From a virus, in the IMG/VR virus record IMGVR_UViG_3300003635_000007, positions 1 to 45,663 of that record: DNA of 45,663 nucleotides. One strand, given 5' to 3'. Under the pieces are notes generated by a model. It had not been told where the DNA came from and did not search any database. It saw only the letters and a program-made list of their open reading frames with translations. The position numbers and the translations under genes were made by a program. Positions 20,934-29,200 of this stretch are shown here, piece by piece. The first letter of the stretch is position 1. Every line of letters starts with the position of its first letter.

Positions 20934-21106
20934 CAGCTTTTCTTCCGCTTCTTGGCTGTCTTAGCCGCTTTCTTAAACGCCTTGTCTGTAGGTGCTCCCT
21001 TAGACCCAGGTTTACGCATCTTCTCGCCACTACCAGCCTTGATACGTTTACGCTTTGCGTGGATTGCAGCATAAAGACCGGGGTCTCCTGGTTTCTTCCT
21101 AGCCAT
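20933..21106 (-). CDS. Small very basic protein
   Basis: This encodes 57 residues starting at the ATG for MARKKPGDPG, which has GGAG about 10 bases upstream. A longer in-frame start at 21124 is less well supported. The sequence (LYAAIHAKRKRIKAGSGEKMRKPGSKGAPTDKAFKKAAKTAKKRKKS) is nearly one-third Lys/Arg. I recall similar proteins in marine phages, without function. DNA binding or virion packing is possible. Confidence 0.65.
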   Translation of the reverse strand: MARKKPGDPGLYAAIHAKRKRIKAGSGEKMRKPGSKGAPTDKAFKKAAKTAKKRKKS

Positions 21107-21614
21107 ATTTCTTAAACTCCACATCTAATTCGTTTTTATCGTCGGATAACCAACCAGTCACGGACTTACACATTTCATAGAACACATGAGGCTCTAGGTC
21201 AGACTTCATTCGATTGACTACATTACAACATAGGACGGTGTTTTCGGGTGTATATCCAATCCTGCTGTCAATCCTTTCTACTGAGACTGAGAGTAGTTGA
21301 CCAGGTTCTAGTAACATACTGAGGCCACTGTAAACACAAGCACCTTGTTGCTTCTCCCACATGTCTGAGAAGTCTTTTCTAGTGAGAGAGAACTCCTGTC
21401 CTCTTTTCTCAGCAGAGTTCCTACAAGTCCTAATGAAAGTTGTTATACGTCCTTCAAATGTAGAGTACTTTTTATCGATAGACCTTTTATTACCTTCTTT
21501 ACAACAGGCTTTACACCATGAGTGCAGTCCATCTTTTCTATTGGAACTCTTAAAGAAGTACTCACTTGTGGCTGGGTAGGACTTAGCGCACTTTGAGCAG
21601 CCTCGTTTTGTCAT
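21099..21614 (-). CDS. HNH-type endonuclease with N-terminal zinc finger
   Basis: This encodes 171 residues. The N-terminus has CxxC pairs (Cys6, Cys9, Cys34, Cys37) in KRGCSKCAKSYPATSEYF...WCKACCKE, a zinc finger common to phage homing endonucleases. The C-terminal VSVERIDSRIGYTPENTVLCCNVVNRMKSDL is the HNH-like catalytic part. It is probably a free-standing homing endonuclease. It starts within the stop of the gene at 21614-21832 (TGATG) and sits between small basic genes, where it may have inserted. Confidence 0.72.
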   Translation of the reverse strand: MTKRGCSKCAKSYPATSEYFFKSSNRKDGLHSWCKACCKEGNKRSIDKKYSTFEGRITTFIRTCRNSAEKRGQEFSLTRKDFSDMWEKQQGACVYSGLSMLLEPGQLLSVSVERIDSRIGYTPENTVLCCNVVNRMKSDLEPHVFYEMCKSVTGWLSDDKNELDVEFKKYG

Positions 21615-21832
21615 CAGCCTACACTCTTCTTGCCTCTGCAACCCCAAGCCTTACGACGAGCCTTGACCTTAGGAGTACGCTTCTGGCTCACTGTACGGGC
21701 GCAGTAGGCATCACCACGTTTAGTACCGGGGGAGGATACACGCCTACGGGTCTTACCACTACTGTCCTTATAGGTAGTACCGTCAGCGTATTTCTTGTCC
21801 GCCTTCTTCTGAGACATCTTCTTCTTAGCCAT
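21614..21832 (-). CDS. Small basic protein
   Basis: This encodes 72 residues (MAKKKMSQKKADKKYADGTTYKDSSGKTRRRVSSPGTKRGDAYCARTVSQ...). The ending RGDAYCARTxxxK...ARRKAWGCRGKKS recurs in short basic proteins of other phages. Two Cys and many Lys/Arg suggest a small nucleic-acid-associated protein. Function unknown. Confidence 0.65.
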   Translation of the reverse strand: MAKKKMSQKKADKKYADGTTYKDSSGKTRRRVSSPGTKRGDAYCARTVSQKRTPKVKARRKAWGCRGKKSVG

Positions 21833-22461
21833 TACAACACCTTCTTAATTGAGATTGCAGAGATAGTGAGAGCAGCCAACAGAGGGAAGTCAATACGGAC
21901 CTTTGTTATCTGATTCACTGCTACGTGAGAAACTGTGTTCGTCCCTACAGAGGAAAGAGTGCTTGAAGTAAACTCTGTAGACGCCTCGACAGTAATGAAA
22001 CTAACGGTACACCCAACAGCAATAAGGGTGTCAATGTCGAAAGATACTACACAGGTCTGACCGGGGTAGACCAAGAAGTCAAACTCAAGGAAGCCCTCTA
22101 AGCTTGCAGTGTTTGAGTAGGTCCCCGACCCTTCGTCCGTCACCCCTGAGTCGTCACTCGGCGGTGGGTCAGTGAAAGGAAGCGTTTCAACAGTGTCCTC
22201 TCCACACCAAAAGTCTAGAAGAGCGTCAGCCAACGAACCTCCGTGGCCCCTGTCCTGTAGAAGCAAAAGAGTGTCGTCTGGGATACTCCCGCTATCAAAC
22301 CCGTTGGCAGTAAGCCAATTACGGATGGCACCATCTAGGTCGGAGGCATTCTGTAGTGCGCCCTCAATGTCCTGTACGAACTGTTGGTACTTTTCGTTGT
22401 ATGTGCTGCCGGGATAGCTTGCCAGCTTACCCACCACGCAGTCGTTTATTTGCACGGCCAT
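21832..22461 (-). CDS. Putative virion-associated beta-rich protein
   Basis: This encodes 209 residues. The N-terminal third is helical (QQFVQDIEGALQNASDLDGAIRNWLTANG), followed by an acidic linker and a beta-rich domain with many Ser, Thr and Val (LEFDFLVYPGQTCVVSFDIDTLIAVGC... FPLLAALTISAISI). This resembles tail appendage or fibre-tip carbohydrate-binding domains, but no family is recognised. It lies next to the lysis genes, at the end of the structural block, so receptor binding or a late accessory role is possible. Confidence 0.6.
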   Translation of the reverse strand: MAVQINDCVVGKLASYPGSTYNEKYQQFVQDIEGALQNASDLDGAIRNWLTANGFDSGSIPDDTLLLLQDRGHGGSLADALLDFWCGEDTVETLPFTDPPPSDDSGVTDEGSGTYSNTASLEGFLEFDFLVYPGQTCVVSFDIDTLIAVGCTVSFITVEASTEFTSSTLSSVGTNTVSHVAVNQITKVRIDFPLLAALTISAISIKKVL

Positions 22462-22838
22462 TAGTCTTGTTTCCTTTTAATCATCTGTTTCACCATAGTT
22501 GCTGGTGTGTCTGTCACCCACCCTACGATGAACAACAGAATAGCTACAATCCAGACCCACACAGGTAGATCATTGTTTGTTGTAGTATTCGAGCTTTGAT
22601 CTATCGAATCCACACGAGCCTTAGGCCGTACTACAGCCTTAGGGGCTACGTTGTTAGTCTGACCTACAGTCTGGGAGTTAGTCTTACCTGCCTGTACGTT
22701 GGCAGCTACGTTAGGGCCACCGCCTGTTAGTAGACTGAGTGCCCCTCCCGGTGAGCAGCCCGCCATTAGGAGCATACCACTGAAGGCCAAAGGCAAGAGC
22801 GCCAAACGTGAAGATCGGGAATGCGAGTATCTTGACAA
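22461..22838 (-). CDS. Spanin-like lipoprotein with C-terminal membrane segment
   Basis: This encodes 125 residues from a TTG that lies seven bases after AAGGAG; this start gives a clean lipoprotein signal MSRYSHSRSSRLALLPLAFSG...LLMAGC with the lipobox Cys. The mature part (GGGPNVAANVQAGKTNSQTVGQTNN) resembles a phage spanin family that I recall from similar phages, and a C-terminal helix (LPVWVWIVAILLFIVGWV) would anchor it in the inner membrane. A protein tethered to both membranes suits outer-membrane disruption in lysis. The first 43 codons overlap, in another frame, the membrane gene at 22711-22941. Confidence 0.65.
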   Translation of the reverse strand: MSRYSHSRSSRLALLPLAFSGMLLMAGCSPGGALSLLTGGGPNVAANVQAGKTNSQTVGQTNNVAPKAVVRPKARVDSIDQSSNTTTNNDLPVWVWIVAILLFIVGWVTDTPATMVKQMIKRKQD

Positions 22839-22941
22839 GTTCAGGCTCCTTTGTTTCCACAAGATATACTAACCACACGAACAGAAGGAATGCAACCTCT
22901 CTCTTGTAGGTCTTCTTACTCTTGGTTTCGTTCGATTGCAT
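22711..22941 (-). CDS. Holin-like membrane protein
   Basis: This encodes 76 residues, with AAAGG before the ATG. A basic start (QSNETKSKKTYKREV) precedes two hydrophobic segments (AFLLFVWLVYLV; ILAFPIFTFGALAFGLQW) separated by KEPELVK. Two short membrane helices within a lysis cassette, next to an endolysin and a spanin, fit a class II holin. The second half overlaps the spanin-like gene in a different frame, as in compact lysis cassettes. Confidence 0.62.
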   Translation of the reverse strand: MQSNETKSKKTYKREVAFLLFVWLVYLVETKEPELVKILAFPIFTFGALAFGLQWYAPNGGLLTGRGTQSTNRRWP

Positions 22942-23173
22942 CACGGATAGCCTTTAGATTCTCGTCAATCCTAGCAAGCATAACGGCCTGATTCTGTACG
23001 ATGTTCTCTACAGTTTCAATGCGAACCTCATGTCGTAGTATCTGCGATTGGTTCATGTCTACGTCGCTACGTAGGGTAGCAACAAACCAGATAAGAGCGA
23101 TGGTCTGTGCGATGATTGCTAGGATAAAGGTTACTGGAACACTCTTACTTAGGTGCCATTGGTTCTCACTCAT
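22916..23173 (-). CDS. Membrane-anchored coiled-coil protein of the lysis cassette
   Basis: This encodes 85 residues starting at the ATG with GGGAG eight bases upstream. One transmembrane helix (VPVTFILAIIAQTIALIWFVA) is followed by a long coiled coil (QSQILRHEVRIETVENIVQNQAVMLARIDENLKAIRDAIE). This topology fits an inner-membrane spanin subunit or an accessory holin. It overlaps the endolysin stop by four bases and the next gene by 26 bases. Confidence 0.65.
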   Translation of the reverse strand: MSENQWHLSKSVPVTFILAIIAQTIALIWFVATLRSDVDMNQSQILRHEVRIETVENIVQNQAVMLARIDENLKAIRDAIERNQE

Positions 23174-23541
23174 CTGTAGGACTCCCAACTAAGCTGGAAA
23201 TGTGGGCCATCCTTAAATGTTTTCCAGTCGCCACCCCACTCCAGGTCTACGTCTAACTCTTTAGCGGCGAGTTTCATAGCGTCAGCAATCGGGTAGAACA
23301 GAGGCCAGTCCCATGCGAGGGGATAAGGAGCCAAGTCTACAGCATGCCCTGTAAGGTGCCGGGAGTTCATCGTCTTGGACGCACCCTTAGCTACCAGCTC
23401 CTCCTGACGCGCCAGTGTACGCATACCTTCGATTACCATGAAGTCTTGTTTAGTGACCTGGATGGCACGTCTTACGACAGCTACAAGATCAGGGTGTACA
23501 CCTTGTAGGTTGTTCTTACTGCGTTGCGATAGTATGTACAT
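23170..23541 (-). CDS. Endolysin, peptidase M15 family (D-Ala-D-Ala / L-Ala-D-Glu type)
   Basis: This 123-residue enzyme cuts peptide bonds in peptidoglycan at lysis. The family motif SRHLTGHAVDLAPY (60-73) supplies zinc ligands His62 and Asp69, LEWGGDW contains the probable catalytic Glu101, and DGPHFQL provides the third ligand His114. There is no signal peptide, so release needs the holin candidate downstream. It is adjacent to the virion transglycosylase gene (1-base overlap) and starts the lysis cassette. Confidence 0.9.
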   Translation of the reverse strand: MYILSQRSKNNLQGVHPDLVAVVRRAIQVTKQDFMVIEGMRTLARQEELVAKGASKTMNSRHLTGHAVDLAPYPLAWDWPLFYPIADAMKLAAKELDVDLEWGGDWKTFKDGPHFQLSWESYR

Positions 23542-26285
23542 TAGGCTCCCTCCACTACTTCGATCTCACCATTGACTTCGTACAGGTCACCTTCCTGTAA
23601 CACACCGTTGTCAATAGCACGCTGCACGTCTTCTACAGAATTGAATGTAGGTACTTGGTCAGGATCAACACCAAGACGCTTAAGCACCTTCAAGGCTTTC
23701 TCTGTCTGTTGCTCATTCAACGCACGAGACTTCTCTCGCTGTTCCTCAGGCTCATCCTCAGGACGCCCAGGAGCTGGGTCTCTCGCATCAATGGAGTCTA
23801 CATCCAACCCAGTCATAGAGTCGTTAGCATTGCTCTGGGCGGGGTCAGGTGCAGCAGGTGCCTGAGACATCACGGACGGACCTTCGCTGGGCAGAGGCAC
23901 GTCAGGAAGCTCAGAGGTCTGCACGTCAGGAATACCAAGAGCAGCAGCACCACCCTTGTTGGAGTTTACAACACGAGCGACAGCCTCACCACGGGTGATT
24001 GTACCATCTCCATTCATGTCGAGGTTGCTGTTCCTGTCGTACTCTTCTGTGCCTCGCTCGTACATGACGTATGAAGAGTCCTTACCCACACCAGCAGGCC
24101 AGTGGATAGCCATGTAGATGTCACCAAGGTTATTCAGACGACCCTTGAAAGGCTCCAGGTACTTCTCAACATACTCCATCTGCTGAGTACGAGACATATT
24201 ACGTAGCTCTGCCGTAGATGTCCCAAGACCTTTAGCTGTCTTCTCAATAAACTGGATGAGGCCTGTGGCTGAGCTACCAGGGTTCTTGATGTCAGGTTTG
24301 AATGTACCAACAGTCTCAAACGAGATTGCCTTGAGGAGGTCTACAGGCTGGATACCAAGGTTACTGGACACACGATTAACCTCACCAAGGAACTCTGTGT
24401 CGTCGGCCACAAGCTCAAAACCACGAACCTGCGTAGAACCAACAGCCTCTGTAGCAAGGAGACCCTCATCACCCTGCATCTGACTAGGCGTACCATTCTG
24501 ATCTACAAGAGCATCGGCACGGCTACTGAACACACTCAGCTTGCCTTCAAGGGCTTTGATTGTGCCAACCTGTTCGTTGAGGATTTTGATCTCTGACTTA
24601 GCCCCTTGGAACAGAGCACCACGCAGGAGACCACGTACTTGACGGAAGGTCTGGTCTTCTGTGGCCTGCATACGAGACCCTTGGTCCTCAATCATACGGA
24701 CCATGTCCCCATCGTAGAACTGTTCAGCAGCCCTATCGAAGTCCATCATAACAGACGGGTCCATACCTGTACGAGCAAGGAAATCCCGGTTGATTACCAG
24801 CTTCTTGTTCTCGTCATCCCAGCTAAGAGCACTGTCCCGCGAGGAGTTCAGTAGAGCACCACGGGCTACGTTAAGCTGTGTGTTGAGAGCTTTCTCACCC
24901 TGACGGAAGAGGGTAAGTGCTTTCGTAGGTTCCACCTTGGCTACACGGTCAATGCCAGCAACTACAGAACCATCAAATACTTCATTAACTGAACGAGCAG
25001 AAGTAAACTCACCGTCCTCACCAATCTTGTTGATGCCAGCAAAGGCTTTGGTAGTCAGACGGATGAAGTCATTACGGTACTGAGGTTGAGCCTCAATACT
25101 AGCGCCATCCGCAGTCTTAGTCATACGCGAGATAGTCTTAGACTGGTTGAGGGCTTTCATGGGATCGTACGAACCTACCTGCTCCTCAACCTCTTTAGGG
25201 AACAGGCGCGGCTCACCGTTATCATCTACACCATCAGGGTTCAGTTCGGCCTCAGTACGGAGGCCAAAGGAGTTCATGTCAAATCCTCGTACCTCACCAG
25301 ACTCCAGGAGTTCCTTAATGTCTGTAGGAACGGTGACACCGTACTCGTCCAGTTTATCAGGATTGTTGATAAGGGAGATAGCAGCCAGTTTACTAAAGTC
25401 ATCCACATCAGCAGACATAACACCAGCCACAAGGTTCTGGGCCATCTTAGCTCCCATGTTCTCAGTGCCACCAATCTTCCGTAGTAGCTCGAAAGAGTTG
25501 TCTACCTGCTTAATCATACTATCCACGTCAGACCACTGGTCATCTGTGACACCCTCAGGACGAGCAGACACCATGTCGTTCTTGACTTGCTGCCAACCAG
25601 CCTCTGCCGTGTCCAGGTCCTCTGTAGAAATCATAGCGCCTTGCTCAGCCAACAAGAAGAGGCTACCAAGGTGCTCTGTCTGGAAGTCAGTAATGTCAGA
25701 GGTGAAGGCGTCACGCTTGCCTTGGGTCCAACCAATCTGTTCATTCTGTAGGATTATCTGGTTGTTCTCTTTACGGGCTACCTGACCAAGGGCATACTTC
25801 ATACGCTCCTCATCCGAAGCCTCCGCCATGTCAGCATTGGCATACGAACCAATGAACGCAGCCTGGTACGCATCCGTCTGCATAATCTCTGTAGTCAGAC
25901 GCTCCTGCTCACTCATACCCATAAAGGAAGGGTCACGCCCAGTTACTGCACGGTAAGCAGCCTCTCCCTCCTGGGAAGACACGTTGAAGCCATCTGCAAG
26001 AGCGTTGCTAATCACAGACTTCTCAAGCCTATCAGCCTCCTGTTGGCGTCCATCCCTACGAAGAGCCTCAGCACGTTGGATACCACGCTGGAAGCCAATC
26101 ATCTGTAGGTTATCTTCCTTCTTACCACCACCAGAGCCTTGTTCTTTCTGGTTACGTACATAAGCGTCGGATAGAGCACCAGCCGCATTAGAGAAGGCTT
26201 TAGAAAAGGACTCTACAGGTGATGTTTGGGCTACAGGCTGTTCGTAGGCGATACCTGTATCTGTTTTAGGATCAAAAATTCCCAT
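23541..26285 (-). CDS. Internal virion protein with lytic transglycosylase and EF-hand
   Basis: This encodes 914 residues. After a long helical region, residues about 630-740 form a lysozyme-like domain: LLKAISFETVG with Glu657 as likely catalytic residue, SSATGLIQFI and IYMAIHWPAG. A canonical EF-hand loop, DMNGDGTITRGE (756-767), follows, then a Pro-rich linker and a small C-terminal domain. It most likely corresponds in role to T7 gp16, ejected into the cell to open the peptidoglycan during DNA entry. Calcium control through the EF-hand is inference. It is placed directly after the other large internal protein, as in T7-like phages. Confidence 0.82.
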   Translation of the reverse strand: MGIFDPKTDTGIAYEQPVAQTSPVESFSKAFSNAAGALSDAYVRNQKEQGSGGGKKEDNLQMIGFQRGIQRAEALRRDGRQQEADRLEKSVISNALADGFNVSSQEGEAAYRAVTGRDPSFMGMSEQERLTTEIMQTDAYQAAFIGSYANADMAEASDEERMKYALGQVARKENNQIILQNEQIGWTQGKRDAFTSDITDFQTEHLGSLFLLAEQGAMISTEDLDTAEAGWQQVKNDMVSARPEGVTDDQWSDVDSMIKQVDNSFELLRKIGGTENMGAKMAQNLVAGVMSADVDDFSKLAAISLINNPDKLDEYGVTVPTDIKELLESGEVRGFDMNSFGLRTEAELNPDGVDDNGEPRLFPKEVEEQVGSYDPMKALNQSKTISRMTKTADGASIEAQPQYRNDFIRLTTKAFAGINKIGEDGEFTSARSVNEVFDGSVVAGIDRVAKVEPTKALTLFRQGEKALNTQLNVARGALLNSSRDSALSWDDENKKLVINRDFLARTGMDPSVMMDFDRAAEQFYDGDMVRMIEDQGSRMQATEDQTFRQVRGLLRGALFQGAKSEIKILNEQVGTIKALEGKLSVFSSRADALVDQNGTPSQMQGDEGLLATEAVGSTQVRGFELVADDTEFLGEVNRVSSNLGIQPVDLLKAISFETVGTFKPDIKNPGSSATGLIQFIEKTAKGLGTSTAELRNMSRTQQMEYVEKYLEPFKGRLNNLGDIYMAIHWPAGVGKDSSYVMYERGTEEYDRNSNLDMNGDGTITRGEAVARVVNSNKGGAAALGIPDVQTSELPDVPLPSEGPSVMSQAPAAPDPAQSNANDSMTGLDVDSIDARDPAPGRPEDEPEEQREKSRALNEQQTEKALKVLKRLGVDPDQVPTFNSVEDVQRAIDNGVLQEGDLYEVNGEIEVVEGA

Positions 26286-26291
26286 CGTGTC

Positions 26292-29200
26292 TTACTCCAT
26301 TAGACCTTCAATGACTTTAGCGCCATACGGATTATCTTTTTGTAGCTGCTTAAGAGACATTTCCATGATGTCTTGCTGTGCTTCTGCCTTCAGACTACGG
26401 CGTAGGCTTACCTGGTCTACAGGAGAGAAGCCTGATGACTCAATACGCGCGTTGATCTCACGCATTAACTGGGCAGCAGCTTCCTTGTCAGAATCCCACA
26501 TAGACAAAGCCCTGTTGAAGTCTTTGGTCAGTTCCTTGCGTACGCTACGTAGGTCTCTACTATCACGGAATGCTGTAGTACGGCGGTTGTAGAACTCGGC
26601 AACATCGAAGTTGGTAATACCTACAGCCTGCATAGCAGCGTCAAGAGTACTAAACTCCATAGGAAGGGCTGTACCAGTCTTTGATCTGTAGACACCGTCA
26701 TTAGCCATACCCATAGCCTTGACGATATTATCCACACCGCTAGGTGTACGGAGAACCCTCTCGAAGTCAGCAGCCGCCGACTGAACATTCCCGTCGATAA
26801 CCTGTCCTACAGCAGACCACAGAGCGCCTAGACCACCGCCAACAATCTCACCAGAAGGACCACCAAGGGCTGTGAGGGCTGACTCGTCTACAAGCTTCCT
26901 ATAGAGGTCTGAGAACGCTGTGAGAGGGGCAAGACGGGTGCCGAAAGCAGTGCGAACCTCCTCCCCTGAAAGTCCACTAAGACCCCATGACAGGATACCG
27001 TCGATTACACCATACTTAAGTCCAGCATACGCTGAACCCTCAGGGTCTACATTGAACTTCTCGCCAAAGTAGTCTGCTGCGGCTCCTGCAAAAACACCAG
27101 CAAGACCACCCTGCATAGCCATCCATATAGCAAGTCGCGCTCGTTCCATTTTAGTGAACTGACGACCAAGGACTACAGCCTCAAGAGTACGCATGGAGTA
27201 GGACAACCACTGAGTAGGTACCTTCATGATACCTGCCTGCCACATACCACGGGAAGCAGTAGTCATGTTGAAGGTTAAGTCCTGTTCACGACGTGTAATC
27301 CACATACGGCCATCGTCAGACAGGGCATTTGCACCCTTGTACTTAGCCTTGTACTCAAGAAACGCTGTGACAATTCCTGTGTGACGGGAGAGACGTTCAC
27401 CTTCATTGAAGGGCATAAGGCCTATCTCGTCAACCTTCTTGACTACCCTAGACGTTTGGTGTAGACCCTTACGGACTACAGAAGGGCGTAGGTCCTCTCC
27501 TTCGAATGAGCTAATACCGAAACCTGGTCCAGTACCCTTCTCAATAGCATCGTTCTCAATGAGGTTACGGCCAGAGGTCCGCATGTACTCTACAAGCTCA
27601 CGGGCGTCAGTCTCTGACATGTTACCAGCTTTTGCTAGGCGTTTGATTGCCTCATCTGTCCCGTTGCGTAGAGCAAGACGCAGAGGGAGCACAAGACCAG
27701 CAGCCCTACCCCCGTGCTTAGGACTTATAGACATAATAGCAAGGGAGTGAGAACTCTGCAAGAAAAACTGAGATAGGTTACCAAACCCAAAGGCTGAACG
27801 GAAGCCAAGGTTGAGCAGAGTGCCTTCTACGTTGAGGTCATTTAGAAAACGAGCCTTCTTACCAGTCTTCTCGAATACGTACTCACCAAGCTGTTGACCC
27901 CAGTCAGACATAGCTTCAGAAGCAGCAGAGGCTACCTGTTCACGACGCTCAATGATCCCGCGCATCTCAGCAAGTCTACGGCCACGCTCAGTCCCTCTAG
28001 GTGTCTCAGCATTCTTGAACAAAGCGTCGATACTACCGCCAGCCTTTACTTGGTCTCCATAGCCAGCCTTCTTAAGCCAACCTACCTTAGCGTTGTAGGT
28101 GTAGTTACGGAAAGAGTACTCAGCCGCTACATTGGAGAGCTGGTCCACCATCGACTGGATTGGGTTGTAGTTGAATGTTTCCTTACCACCAAACTCAGGG
28201 AGAACAGCATCGTATCGGCGGTTGACAGACTTGACGTAGTCCTCCATAGTAAGACCAGAGAAGAGACCATCCTCGTCACCTTCTACAACACCATCACGGG
28301 CCTTGTAACCTACGTCCTGTCGAACATCCCAACCTTTCCCCTTGATATACTTTTCAATAAAGTCCTGGGTATTTTCTACAGAAGGGTCCCAGTCCTTGTT
28401 GTTCTCAATAACGTCATCAAGTTCGTCTGTGAGAGCAGTCACGTCATCACCAAACTCACGTAGCTTCGACATAATGTTGCCGATCTGTGCTTTAGCGAGA
28501 CGCGCCTGGGCCTCAGTGTACGTAGTCATAACTGCACGACCTGCACCTCGACCAAGAGTGACAAAGTAGTTGGCGTCAGGATTCAGTCGCTGACCACCAG
28601 CGTTATAGCCAAACACATCTTCATACTGGATTGTACGTACGTTAGTAGGGGCAGTCACGTACTGCACACCATCGTCTAGGTCTTGGTCTACCTTCCAGAT
28701 AACAGCCTCGTCAGGGAGGTCACTACGAAGCATAGTCTCCCCGATCTGGTTGTTAAGGATGATTGCGTCCTCTGCTACGTTATCAACAATTTTGGCAGGG
28801 GTACGATAACCGCCCCCAAGCTCCAGGGTTTTGTAGCCACCACGTACGTAATTCAGAGCGACACGGTTAGCCTGCATCACGTAGGCAGCGTCGTGGACAG
28901 ACTTCATAGCGTAGAAACCGTCCATGTCCTTCTCTGTAGGAGCCTTGCCTTTGGGATGGTACCGCTTGAACTTACGACGGAACTCAGCCTCGCTGTAAAA
29001 GTCCCGTAGTCTTGCGTCAGCACCGTCACGGAGGTCCTTGAAGATTTGCGAAGCCACACGCTTGGAGGTCAGGTCCATAGACTCAATGCGCTGAAGGTAA
29101 GGCTGAACCACCTCACGGATCGCACCGAAGCCTGCCTCACCCATGTTGGCGAGAGAGTTCAGTCGCGTGTCGTCAACCTGGCGGGTCGAGCCAAGCACAC

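Noticed and set aside
22172-22417. Rightward frames over the leftward lysis and virion genes
   Set aside because: They are antisense shadows with Pro/Ser/Arg-rich products and no ribosome sites.
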